From an uncultured Erythrobacter sp. (GTDB taxonomy: Bacteria; Pseudomonadota; Alphaproteobacteria; Sphingomonadales; Sphingomonadaceae), in assembly GCA_947500645.1 (NCBI GenBank), contig CANMSD010000001.1, positions 434,001 to 498,000 on the forward strand: a stretch of 64,000 nt of DNA. Reading direction: 5' to 3'. A model generated the notes under the pieces. The model was not told the DNA's origin. It saw only the letters and a list, made by a program, of their open reading frames with translations, and did no database searches. Positions within the stretch are counted from its first letter, which is position 1. Every line of letters begins with the position of its first letter. Below are positions 54,477 through 63,171 of this stretch, piece after piece. The position numbers were made by a program, and so were the translations under genes.

Positions 54477-55361
54477 ATGTCGTTGCGCACGCTCTTTCTG
54501 CTGGTCCTGCTGGTTCCGGCACTGGTGATCGGCGGAGCTGTGGCGGGCGGCATCACCATTCCCATTCCTGAATGGGGCAGGGACTACGTCCAGCGTTTCA
54601 ACCTTTTTGGAGAGGTGGGCCAATTCGACCTGCCCGATGTGCTGGGACCAGAGGAAGCAGATCGCCCGCTTGTGGTCATTGATGCGGGTCACGGCGGACG
54701 TGATCCGGGCGCGGTCGGCGAGACGCCCGATGGCACTGTCGTTCGCGAGAAGGAAGTTACGCTGGCGATTGCTCTGGCGCTGCGCGACGAGTTGCTGGAG
54801 GCTGGCGGTATTCGCGTTGCGCTAACCCGCTCCGACGATCGCATATTGGCATTGGCCGACCGCCCCGAGATTGCGCGGCAACTGGGCGCGGACCTGTTTA
54901 TCTCCATTCACGCGGATTCTGCGGGAGGGCTCAACGATGTTTCAGGCGCGAGTGTCTACTCGCTTTCGGCCGAGGCATCTAGCGAAGCGGCAGCGCGATT
55001 TGCCGCGCGTGAAAACGACGCTGACCGGGTAAACGGGTTGCAGATCGAGGGTGAGAGCGAGGCAGTGAGCGCGATTCTGGTCGAGCTGTCGCAACAGGCG
55101 ACGCAAGATGCCTCGGCTGACCTCGCTTCGCTCATCATACGAGAGGGGGAGGGAGAGCTTGCGTTCGTCTCAACTCCGCGTCGTTCGGCTGCCTTGGCGG
55201 TGCTGCGTGCGCCCGATGTTCCCTCGATCCTGTTCGAAAGCGGCTTTGTTACCAATCAGGCGGACCGCGCGCGCCTGACGACCGAAGAGGGCCGCGCCAC
55301 CTATGCCCGAGTATTGGCTCGCGCGATCCGCGTCTATTTCGCGCGCCGGGCGGAGCGGTGA
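54477..55361 (+). CDS. N-acetylmuramoyl-L-alanine amidase
   Basis: Zinc amidase (Amidase_3/AmiC-type) that splits the stem peptide from muramic acid in peptidoglycan, aiding daughter-cell separation. An N-terminal membrane/signal segment ('LFLLVLLVPALVIGGAVAGG') precedes the catalytic domain. 'PLVVIDAGHGGRDPGAVGET' and 'GADLFISIHADSAGGLNDVS' hold the zinc histidines, the glutamate lies in 'VREKEVTLAIALAL', and a late glutamate is in 'SILFESGFVTNQADRARL'. No AMIN domain is seen. It precedes the PBP1a gene, another wall enzyme. Confidence 0.93.
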   Translation: MSLRTLFLLVLLVPALVIGGAVAGGITIPIPEWGRDYVQRFNLFGEVGQFDLPDVLGPEEADRPLVVIDAGHGGRDPGAVGETPDGTVVREKEVTLAIALALRDELLEAGGIRVALTRSDDRILALADRPEIARQLGADLFISIHADSAGGLNDVSGASVYSLSAEASSEAAARFAARENDADRVNGLQIEGESEAVSAILVELSQQATQDASADLASLIIREGEGELAFVSTPRRSAALAVLRAPDVPSILFESGFVTNQADRARLTTEEGRATYARVLARAIRVYFARRAER

Positions 55362-55464
55362 TGCAAAGCTGAGACAGCGGCGAACTCTCGCGTTCGTTCA
55401 TCGGAAAATCAGTGCAAAGCCGCTAGCGCCTGCAAAAATTCCCGTGCTATGAGCCTTCGCGATC

Positions 55465-57978
55465 ATGACTGACACTACCCCGCAATCATCGCTTGAGTAC
55501 TTCCGCTACCGTCTGGGCCGAGATTTCGGCGCGGTGCGAGCATGGTTCAAAGCGAAATGGAAATCGAGCTGGCTGTTCAAGCTGGGAGCGTTCGGATTGG
55601 CGCTGTTGCTTCTGATGTGGGTGGGTGGCTGGACGCTGCTTGCACGCGATCTGCCTGATGCAGAGGGACTGCTCGACTACGAGACGCCGCTCCCCACGGT
55701 GGTGCGCGGGAGCGACGGCGAGATCGTCCATTCCTATGCTCGCGAACGGCGCGTTCAGCTGCAATATCCCGATTTTCCAGAAAAGCTGATCGAGGCCTAT
55801 CTGTCTGCCGAAGACAAAACATTCTTCTCGCATGGCGGCGTCGATGTGACCGGCACGGCCAATGCGGTGTTCGATTATGTCAGCAAGTTCGGCTCTGGCG
55901 AGCGCGCCGTGGGCGGCTCTACGATCACGCAGCAGGTGGCTAAAAACCTGCTGCTGAGCGACGAATATTCGGTGACGCGCAAGCTCAAGGAGATGATCCT
56001 CGCAAGCCGCATCGAAGGGGTGATGAGCAAGCAGGAAATTCTTGAGCTCTATCTCAACGAGATTCCGCTGGGTCGCCGCAGTTTCGGCGTGCAGGCCGCG
56101 AGCCGCGCCTATTTCGACCGCGATGTGGTCGACCTTGAGCTACATCAGATGGCCTTCCTTGCGATCCTGCCCAAGGCACCGGAACGTTATGGCCGCTCTG
56201 CCAACGAGCAGGCCGCGTTGGACCGCCGCAATTTCGTACTCGGTCAGATGGAAGAGAACGGCTTCATCACCACAGCCGAAGAATCCGCTGCCAAGGCACA
56301 GCCGCTCGGCCTTGTGCGTCAGCGCAGTCAGCGCTCGGTGGATGCGGGCTACTTCCTTGAAGAAGTCCGCCGCCAGTTGATCGATGATTTTGGCGAAAGC
56401 GCAGAGGATGGTGAAAACAGCGTCTATGCTGGCGGGTTATGGGTGCGCACATCACTTGATCCGAGTATGCAAGAGGCCGCACGCAAGGCGCTGCGTCAGG
56501 GCCTGGTCCGCTATCACGGTCGCCGCGGTTGGAGCGGTTCGATTGCAACCATAGATTTCGATGATGGGGCGTGGGACAGTCAGCTCCGCAGCTCCAATCT
56601 TGGCGTAAACTACGAGGACTGGCGGGTCGGTGTCGTCACTCAGCGCTCAGGCTCCAGCGCGACAATCGGTTTCTCCGATGGCGAAGAAAGGCCGTTATCC
56701 GGCCTGCCCAATGCCTTGAAAGCGGGCGACGTGATCGCCGCTTCGCCTGCGGGCAATGGTTACCGCGTTCGGACCATTCCGGAGGCTCAGGGCGGCCTTG
56801 TCGTGCAGAGCGCGCAATATGGCCGCGTGCTGGCGATGCAGGGCGGTTTCGACTACCGGATTTCGGACTTCAACCGCGCGACGCAGGCGAACCGCCAGCC
56901 CGGGTCCACGATTAAGCCCTTTGTCTACGCCACCGGCCTCGATAATGGCATGACCCCTTCGACCAAGATCGATAACACCCGTTACTGCTATTATCAGGGC
57001 CGCAACCTCGGCGAGAAGTGCATTCGCGGCGGGCGCGCGGGCGAATTCCCGATGCGATATGGCCTCGAGCAATCGCAGAACATCATGACCGTCCAGATCG
57101 GCATGCAGGCGGGCATGGAAAACGTGGTCGACACGATCGAGAACCTTGGCATCAGCGAAGATCCCGATCCATACGCCGCAACCTCGCTTGGCTCGGAAGA
57201 AACGACCGTGATGAAGATGGTCGCGGCCTATGCTGCGCTCGCCAATCACGGGCGGCTTAACCAGCCAACTGTGATCGATTATGTGCAGGACCGCGATGGC
57301 AAGGTCATTTGGCGCGCGGACAATCGCAAATGCGATGGTTGCAACATGCCGCAATGGGACGGCGCGCCAATGCCGCGCTTCGGCCTGAAGGGCGAGCAGG
57401 CAATGGACCCTCGCACGGCTTTCCAGACTATGCACATGCTTAAGGGCGTGGTCGATCGCGGGACGGCGACTGTGCTCAACGACCTTGGCCTGCCACTGTT
57501 TGGCAAGACTGGCACGACATCCGGTCCCAAAGACGTTTGGTTCGTCGGCGGCACGCAGGAGCTGATCGCAGGCGCCTATGTGGGGTTTGACACCCCGCGC
57601 AATATGGGCGGCTATGCTTTCGGTGGGACAATCGCTGCGCCTATTATCAAGACGTTGATCCGCGAATCTCGAGATTCCTGGTCCGATCTGCCAGCCATCG
57701 CTCCGGCAGGTGTGCGGATGGTTCGCGTCGACCGACGTACCGGCAAGCGTGTGCTCAATGGTTGGCCCAGCGGAGATAACCGCGCGGACATCATCTGGGA
57801 GGCGTTCAAGCCCAACACCGAACCGGAGCGCTCGACCCGGCAGGATGAGATCGCCGCCAAGCGCGACGAAATTCTGCAGTTGATCCGTGAAGCACGCGGA
57901 GGCGGCTCTGGCCAGTCGGTCGAATCGAGTGACGGCCAACCCAGCGACTTTGTCGAGGATCAGGGCGGCATTTATTAG
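55465..57978 (+). CDS. mrcA: Penicillin-binding protein 1A (bifunctional)
   Basis: Class A PBP, 837 residues, polymerising and cross-linking peptidoglycan. A membrane anchor lies at about 40-62. The transglycosylase domain has the catalytic glutamate Glu116 in 'AYLSAEDKTFFSHGG', then 'GGSTITQQVAKNLLLSDE' and 'EILELYLNEIPLGRRSFGVQ'. The transpeptidase motifs are STIK ('QPGSTIKPFVYATG'), SQN ('YGLEQSQNIMTVQIG') and KTGT ('PLFGKTGTTSGPKDVWF'). An OB-like insert sits between. The stop codon lies in the loop of a terminator hairpin. Confidence 0.95.
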   Translation: MTDTTPQSSLEYFRYRLGRDFGAVRAWFKAKWKSSWLFKLGAFGLALLLLMWVGGWTLLARDLPDAEGLLDYETPLPTVVRGSDGEIVHSYARERRVQLQYPDFPEKLIEAYLSAEDKTFFSHGGVDVTGTANAVFDYVSKFGSGERAVGGSTITQQVAKNLLLSDEYSVTRKLKEMILASRIEGVMSKQEILELYLNEIPLGRRSFGVQAASRAYFDRDVVDLELHQMAFLAILPKAPERYGRSANEQAALDRRNFVLGQMEENGFITTAEESAAKAQPLGLVRQRSQRSVDAGYFLEEVRRQLIDDFGESAEDGENSVYAGGLWVRTSLDPSMQEAARKALRQGLVRYHGRRGWSGSIATIDFDDGAWDSQLRSSNLGVNYEDWRVGVVTQRSGSSATIGFSDGEERPLSGLPNALKAGDVIAASPAGNGYRVRTIPEAQGGLVVQSAQYGRVLAMQGGFDYRISDFNRATQANRQPGSTIKPFVYATGLDNGMTPSTKIDNTRYCYYQGRNLGEKCIRGGRAGEFPMRYGLEQSQNIMTVQIGMQAGMENVVDTIENLGISEDPDPYAATSLGSEETTVMKMVAAYAALANHGRLNQPTVIDYVQDRDGKVIWRADNRKCDGCNMPQWDGAPMPRFGLKGEQAMDPRTAFQTMHMLKGVVDRGTATVLNDLGLPLFGKTGTTSGPKDVWFVGGTQELIAGAYVGFDTPRNMGGYAFGGTIAAPIIKTLIRESRDSWSDLPAIAPAGVRMVRVDRRTGKRVLNGWPSGDNRADIIWEAFKPNTEPERSTRQDEIAAKRDEILQLIREARGGGSGQSVESSDGQPSDFVEDQGGIY

Positions 57979-57985
57979 GCCGCCC
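57963..57985 (+). terminator. Hairpin over the PBP1a stop codon
   Basis: A perfect 7-bp GC stem (GGGCGGC with GCCGCCC) has the last two codons and the TAG stop as its 9-base loop. Only a short, weak T-run (CTTTCC) follows, so termination may be partial or Rho-assisted. Confidence 0.5.
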
Positions 57986-58086
57986 GCCTTTCCACCGCTA
58001 TCGATCCCGCGCTTTGCCTCGCACTAACTTTACAATCGTCTCTCGCGCGCTAAGCGGGGCGGGAATGTGTTCGCAAAGGATTTGCC

Positions 58087-59214
58087 ATGCGCGCTGAAGC
58101 GCAATCCAATATCGACCGGATCGAAGCGGCGCTGGATCTGGTACGCCAATCGCTCGATTGGGACAGCGCACTGCGCCGTCTCGACGAGTTGAATGCGCGC
58201 GTCCAGGATCCGACGCTGTGGGACAATCCGAAGGAAGCGCAAAGCGTTAGCCGCGAGCAAAAGACGCTGGAAACAGCCGTCAACACGGTGCGGGATATCT
58301 CGGCGGAGATGGCCGACGCGGTCGAATTCATTGAAATGGGCGAGGCCGAAGGCGAGGAAGACGTCGTCAACGATGGTCTCAAGAGCCTGGAAAAGCTCGC
58401 CGACCGTGCAGACGCCGACAAGGTTCAGGCGTTGCTATCCGGTGAAGCCGACGCCAACGACACCTATCTTGAAATTCACGCGGGCGCGGGCGGCACGGAA
58501 AGCCAGGACTGGGCCGAAATGCTGTTGCGCATGTATGCCCGCTGGGCCGAGCGGCGCGGCTACAAGGTCGAAACGGTCGAATATCAGGCGGGCGATGCTG
58601 CGGGTATCAAATCGGCAACTCTGCACATCAAGGGCGAGAACGCATACGGCTATGCGAAGACCGAGAGCGGTGTACACCGACTGGTCCGCATCAGCCCATA
58701 TGATAGCTCTGCGCGGCGCCACACGTCCTTCAGCTCGGTCTGGGTCTATCCGGTGATCGACGACGATTTCGAAGTCGAGATCAACGAAGGCGACCTCAAG
58801 ATAGACACATACCGCGCATCCGGTGCGGGCGGTCAGCACGTCAACACGACCGACAGTGCTGTGCGCATCACACACCAACCGACCGGCATCGTCGTTGCGA
58901 GCCAGAACGATCGTAGCCAGCACAAGAACCGCGCAACCGCGATGAACATGCTGAAGGCGCGACTGTTCGAGCGCGAAATGGCGGAACGGGAGGCGGCTGC
59001 CTCAGGCGAGTATCAGGAAAAGAGCGAAATTGGTTGGGGTCATCAGATCCGTTCCTACGTCCTGCAGCCCTATCAGATGGTCAAAGACCTGCGCACCGGC
59101 GTGACCTCAAGCTCGCCCGATGATGTGCTCGATGGCGCGCTCGACCCGTATATCTCCGCCGCGCTGGCCCAGCGCGTGACTGGTGAGACTGTGGATGTGG
59201 AGGATGTTGAGTAA
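58087..59214 (+). CDS. prfB: Peptide chain release factor 2
   Basis: Release factor 2, ending translation at UGA and UAA, 375 residues. The GGQ motif is in 'YRASGAGGQHVNTTDSAVRI'. The codon-recognition tripeptide is SPY in 'RISPYDSSARRHTSF', where E. coli has SPF. The reading frame is continuous from the ATG, so the programmed +1 frameshift known from many prfB genes is absent. 'AAAGGA' precedes the start. The lipoprotein methyltransferase follows one base after the stop. Confidence 0.96.
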   Translation: MRAEAQSNIDRIEAALDLVRQSLDWDSALRRLDELNARVQDPTLWDNPKEAQSVSREQKTLETAVNTVRDISAEMADAVEFIEMGEAEGEEDVVNDGLKSLEKLADRADADKVQALLSGEADANDTYLEIHAGAGGTESQDWAEMLLRMYARWAERRGYKVETVEYQAGDAAGIKSATLHIKGENAYGYAKTESGVHRLVRISPYDSSARRHTSFSSVWVYPVIDDDFEVEINEGDLKIDTYRASGAGGQHVNTTDSAVRITHQPTGIVVASQNDRSQHKNRATAMNMLKARLFEREMAEREAAASGEYQEKSEIGWGHQIRSYVLQPYQMVKDLRTGVTSSSPDDVLDGALDPYISAALAQRVTGETVDVEDVE

Positions 59215-59215
59215 G

Positions 59216-59941
59216 ATGTTGCGCGCATTTGCTGCACTTGCGCTTATTCCCGCTCTTTTGGCGTGCGAGGTCGCACCAAAGGATAGCTCCCGGCCGGAAA
59301 GCGCGCTGGAATTTCCGCTGCCGGATCGTCCGGTTTCGACGATCACCTCCAACCAGTTCTCCAACGAAGACGCACGCGATCGCCGCGGCGAGGCGCAAAA
59401 GGTGATGGACCTTGCCAATATCGCCGAGGGCATGACGGTTGCCGACATTGGCGCAGGCGAGGGTTATTACACCGTCCGGCTCGCTGACCGGGTTGGCGAA
59501 GCAGGCCGCGTTCTAGCGCAGGATATCGATCGCGACGCGCTGGAGCGGATTGGTCGCAGGGTAGAGAATGAGCGGCTCGAAAACATCTCGATCAAGCTGG
59601 GCGAAGTGGATGATCCGCAATTGCCGCCGGACAGCTTCGATCGCATCTTCCTGGTCCATATGTACCACGAAGTGACCGAACCTTACGCGTTTCTTTGGCG
59701 TTTATGGCCTGCCCTCGTGCAAGACGGACAAGTTATCGTCGTCGATGCGGATCGCCCGACCGACCGGCATGGGATCCCGCCAAAGCTGCTGTTCTGCGAA
59801 TTCGATGCCGCTGGATTCCGCCTGATGGAATTCATTGAGAAGCCTGATATCAAGGGATATTTCGCCCGCTTCGAGCGAGTAGAGACACGCCCGGAACCAG
59901 GTGCGATTACGCCGTGCAGTCTTGCTAAAAGGCCCGAATAG
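59216..59941 (+). CDS. Lipoprotein-type SAM methyltransferase
   Basis: A 241-residue class I methyltransferase with SAM motif 'VADIGAGEGYYTVRLADRVG' followed by 'RVLAQDIDRDALERIGRR' and 'FDRIFLVHMYHEVTEPYAFL'. The N-terminus 'LRAFAALALIPALLACEV' is a lipoprotein signal (lipobox LLAC, Cys17), so the mature enzyme would lie outside the cytoplasm. Such exported methyltransferase-like proteins are known as predicted families, but their methyl donor supply and substrate are unclear. I chose the ATG at 59216, one base after the prfB stop. Confidence 0.82.
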   Translation: MLRAFAALALIPALLACEVAPKDSSRPESALEFPLPDRPVSTITSNQFSNEDARDRRGEAQKVMDLANIAEGMTVADIGAGEGYYTVRLADRVGEAGRVLAQDIDRDALERIGRRVENERLENISIKLGEVDDPQLPPDSFDRIFLVHMYHEVTEPYAFLWRLWPALVQDGQVIVVDADRPTDRHGIPPKLLFCEFDAAGFRLMEFIEKPDIKGYFARFERVETRPEPGAITPCSLAKRPE

Positions 59942-60099
59942 CGCCGGGTTTGAGCGCTCGGCCTTGGGGATAGCGCGACGAGCTGCTGCGAACTGCAATC
60001 AGTTGTCAACCAACGGTCCATGCGCCCTTTCCATCACCAATACGGGGTGCTAGTCGCAGCCTCGACCTAAGGGGCAAAAGGTTAGGAGTACCGCCGGGG

Positions 60100-60609
60100 A
60101 TGACAGATTTTCCAACCAGCTTTGACCGCGATGATCTGTTGAGATGCGCGCGCGGCGAGTTGTTCGGCCCCGGCAATGCACAATTGCCAGAACCGCCCAT
60201 GCTGATGATGGATCGGATTACCGATATCTCCGGCGATGGCGGCTCTGATGGCAAGGGCCATGTGGTGGCGGAGTTCGATATCAAACCAGACCTCTGGTTC
60301 TTCGATTGCCATTTTCCCGGCAATCCCATTATGCCCGGCTGCCTTGGCCTTGACGGGTTGTGGCAGCTGACCGGCTTCAATCTCGGCTGGCGCGGCTGGC
60401 AAGGGCGCGGCTATGCTTTGGGTGTGGGCGAGGTCAAGCTTACCGGCATGGTGCGGCCTGATCGCAAGATGCTCACCTATTACGTCGATTTCACCAAGGC
60501 GATACAAACCCGGCGTTTGACCATGGGTGTGGCTGATGGCCGGGTCGAGGCCGATGGTGAGGTCATCTATCAAGTCAAAGATATGAAAGTGGCCTTGTCG
60601 GAGGCCTAA
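60100..60609 (+). CDS. fabA: 3-hydroxydecanoyl-ACP dehydratase/isomerase
   Basis: FabA, which dehydrates 3-hydroxydecanoyl-ACP and isomerises the double bond, the branch point for unsaturated fatty acids. The catalytic pair is His71 in '[20 protein letters not shown]' and Asp85. The 169-residue length is normal. It is 8 bases before fabB. In many alphaproteobacteria the iron regulator gene irr lies just upstream; here there is a 158-base gap and no such gene. Confidence 0.95.
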   Translation: MTDFPTSFDRDDLLRCARGELFGPGNAQLPEPPMLMMDRITDISGDGGSDGKGHVVAEFDIKPDLWFFDCHFPGNPIMPGCLGLDGLWQLTGFNLGWRGWQGRGYALGVGEVKLTGMVRPDRKMLTYYVDFTKAIQTRRLTMGVADGRVEADGEVIYQVKDMKVALSEA

Positions 60610-60617
60610 GGGGAAAC

Positions 60618-61847
60618 ATGCGTCGCGTCGTCATAACCGGACTGGGGATCGTTTCCTCGATTGGCAACAATACTACCGAGGTGCTGACCTCGCTGAAAGC
60701 CGGCAAGTCCGGTATCACCTTCAACGAGGACATGGCCGAACACGGTTTCCGCTCGCAGATCGCGGGGGCAGTGGATCTCGATGTCTCCGAGCATGTCGAC
60801 AAGCGCACCCTGCGCTTCATGGGGCCGGGCGCGGCCTATGCTCACATCGCAATGGGGCAGGCGATTGCCGATGCGGGGCTTCAGGAGAAAGACGTCATCA
60901 ATCCGATGACCGGCGTGATTGCCGGGTCCGGCGGCCCCTCTACCTCCGCCATGCTTGCGGCGCATCAAACAGTGCTCAAAACCGGCGCGACCAAGCGCAT
61001 CGGGCCTTTTGCCGTGCCGAAGACCATGTCCTCCACCGTGAGTGCAAACCTCGCCACGGCGTATCAGATCAAGGGAATGAACTTCTCGATCACTTCGGCC
61101 TGTTCCACCTCGCTGCATTGCATTGGTATGGCGGCGCAGCAGATCGCGCTGGGCCAGCAGGATGTGATGTTTGGGGGCGGCGGCGAAGAGCTGGACTGGA
61201 CGTTGTCGTGCCTGTTCGACGCGATGGGCGCGATGTCGAGTAAATATAACGACACGCCGGAACGGGCTTCGCGCGCTTTTGACGCAGACCGTGATGGTTT
61301 TGTTATCGGTGGCGGCGGAGCCATGGTGGTGCTCGAAAGCCTCGAACACGCGCAGGCGCGCGGTGCAAAGATCTACGCCGAAGTGACCGGCTTTTGCGCC
61401 ACTTCCGACGGCGCCGACATGGTGGCGCCATCGGGCGAGGGGGGGGAGCGCGCCATGCGCGGGGCGCTCAAGACGCTCAGCGAGGATCGCAAGGTCAGCT
61501 ATATCAATGCCCATGGCACTTCGACCCCGGTCGGCGATGTGGGCGAAATCGAAGCGGTGCGCCGGGTTTTTGGAGAGGGTTCGACCCCGCCGGTCAGCTC
61601 CACCAAGTCAATGACCGGGCACAGCCAAGGGGCCACCGGCGCGCAAGAGGCGGTCTACTGCCTGCTGGCGCTCGAGCATGATTTCATCATTCCATCGATC
61701 AATGTGGAGACCCTCGATCCGGCGCTGAAGCCGGAAGAGATCGCCACCGAGATCGTGGAGAATGCCGGTCTCGATACGGTCATGACCAATTCATTCGGAT
61801 TTGGCGGCACCAATGGTTCGATGCTGTTGTCAAAATTTCATGGATGA
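60618..61847 (+). CDS. fabB: 3-oxoacyl-ACP synthase I
   Basis: Condensing enzyme KAS I, elongating the cis-3-decenoyl product of FabA, 409 residues. The active-site cysteine is Cys162 in '[19 protein letters not shown]'. The two histidines are in '[19 protein letters not shown]' and '[20 protein letters not shown]'. '[14 protein letters not shown]' ends the fold. 'AAGGGGAAAC' precedes the ATG. It forms an operon with fabA and fabI. Confidence 0.96.
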   Translation: MRRVVITGLGIVSSIGNNTTEVLTSLKAGKSGITFNEDMAEHGFRSQIAGAVDLDVSEHVDKRTLRFMGPGAAYAHIAMGQAIADAGLQEKDVINPMTGVIAGSGGPSTSAMLAAHQTVLKTGATKRIGPFAVPKTMSSTVSANLATAYQIKGMNFSITSACSTSLHCIGMAAQQIALGQQDVMFGGGGEELDWTLSCLFDAMGAMSSKYNDTPERASRAFDADRDGFVIGGGGAMVVLESLEHAQARGAKIYAEVTGFCATSDGADMVAPSGEGGERAMRGALKTLSEDRKVSYINAHGTSTPVGDVGEIEAVRRVFGEGSTPPVSSTKSMTGHSQGATGAQEAVYCLLALEHDFIIPSINVETLDPALKPEEIATEIVENAGLDTVMTNSFGFGGTNGSMLLSKFHG

Positions 61848-61891
61848 CATGATAGCGCGGGCCTGAGTGCCGATAGGTGAGGTGATTGAAC

Positions 61892-62704
61892 ATGCCAGAG
61901 AACGTGCCAGACAACGGCGGCGTGCTTGCAGGAAAACGCGGCCTAGTGATGGGCGTTGCCAACGACCGGTCAATCGCCTGGGGTATTGCCAAGGCCTGTG
62001 CAGAGGCGGGGGCGGAACTGGCTTTTACCTATCAGGGTGATGCCTTCGGTAAGCGCCTGGCCCCTCTGGCCGAAAGCGTTGGCTCGGACTTCATGCTCGA
62101 TGTTGATGTCACCGATGATGCCTCGCTGGATGCTGCTTTTGGCACGCTGCAAGAGCGGTGGGGCAGGCTGGATTTCCTGATCCACGCCATTGCCTATTCC
62201 GACAAATCGGAGCTGACGGGCCGCATCCTCGACACCTCGCGGGAGAACTTCAAAAACTCTCTCGACATATCCGCGTACAGTTTCATCGAAGTGGCACGTC
62301 GCGCCCATCCGATGATGGTCGAGCATGGGGGTACTTTGATTACGCTCAGCTACATGGGTTCCAACCGCGTTACGCCGAATTACAATGTGATGGGCGTGGC
62401 CAAAGCGGCGCTGGAAGCGGCGGTGCGTTATCTGGCGAACGACCTTGGCCCCGAAGGCATCCGCGTGAACGCGGTCAGTCCCGGTCCGATGAAAACGCTG
62501 GCAGGCTCTGCCATCGGGGGAGCGCGCAAGACCTGGAAACATACCGAGACCAATGCGCCGCTGCGCGCCAACGCCACGCTGGAGGCGGTGGGCGGAACGT
62601 CGGTGTATCTGTGCTCCGATGCCGGTGCCTGCACCACCGGTGAGATCATTCGTGTGGACGGCGGTTTCCACGTTTTGGGCATGCCGCAACACGACAATCT
62701 TTGA
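61892..62704 (+). CDS. fabI: Enoyl-ACP reductase (FabI)
   Basis: NADH-dependent enoyl-ACP reductase, last step of each fatty acid elongation round, 270 residues. Cofactor motif 'GLVMGVANDRSIAWGIAKAC' and the catalytic Tyr/Lys spacing in 'NYNVMGVAKAALEAAVRYLA' identify FabI. 'HAIAYSDKSELTGRILDTSR' is also typical. The ATG at 61892 with 'AGGTGAGG' upstream is chosen over a TTG two codons earlier. This is a known triclosan-target family. Confidence 0.95.
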   Translation: MPENVPDNGGVLAGKRGLVMGVANDRSIAWGIAKACAEAGAELAFTYQGDAFGKRLAPLAESVGSDFMLDVDVTDDASLDAAFGTLQERWGRLDFLIHAIAYSDKSELTGRILDTSRENFKNSLDISAYSFIEVARRAHPMMVEHGGTLITLSYMGSNRVTPNYNVMGVAKAALEAAVRYLANDLGPEGIRVNAVSPGPMKTLAGSAIGGARKTWKHTETNAPLRANATLEAVGGTSVYLCSDAGACTTGEIIRVDGGFHVLGMPQHDNL

Positions 62705-62715
62705 TCGAGGCCCAC

Positions 62716-63171
62716 ATGCAGATACGCGTCACCGATCTTTCTGAACCAGAGGTGGTGGCCCTCCTTGAACTGCATCACGGAGAGATGGAGGCCTTTTCGC
62801 CTCCCGGCACTTGTCACGTGCTCGATTTGAGTGGGTTGAAGGAGCCGGGCATAGAGGTGTTCGCCGCATGGAATGGCGAGCAGCTGCTCTCAATTGGTGC
62901 GCTCAAGCAACATGACGGTTTCGGCGAGATCAAGTCGATGCGTGCGCATCCCGAGGCAAGGGGCAAGGGAGCCGGCAGGGCGATGCTGACCCATCTTATC
63001 TCGCGTGCCCGCGAGCTGGGTTTTTCCGAGATCAAGCTCGAAACCGGATCCGGCCCGGTCTTCGAAGCAGCTGTGGGGCTCTACAAGAGCTTTGGTTTCC
63101 AGCCCTGCGAGCCGTTTGCGGGATATCAGCCGGGCGAATTCAACAAGCTCTACTCCTTAGAGATCGCGTGA
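62716..63171 (+). CDS. GNAT family N-acetyltransferase
   Basis: Acetyltransferase of about 151 residues. The acetyl-CoA loop is in 'EARGKGAGRAMLTHLISRAR', with the preceding strand 'GEIKSMRAHP' and the later 'LYKSFGFQPCEPFAGYQPGE'. The pattern is that of small GNATs acting on amines or amino acids; substrate unknown. The start is the ATG at 62716 with 'CGAGG' upstream; a TTG at 62701 is less likely. Its stop overlaps the following GTG start. Confidence 0.88.
   Translation: MQIRVTDLSEPEVVALLELHHGEMEAFSPPGTCHVLDLSGLKEPGIEVFAAWNGEQLLSIGALKQHDGFGEIKSMRAHPEARGKGAGRAMLTHLISRARELGFSEIKLETGSGPVFEAAVGLYKSFGFQPCEPFAGYQPGEFNKLYSLEIA

Noticed and set aside
58087..58200. Programmed frameshift in prfB
   Set aside because: The reading frame is continuous from the ATG through the GGQ motif, with no internal TGA at the usual place.
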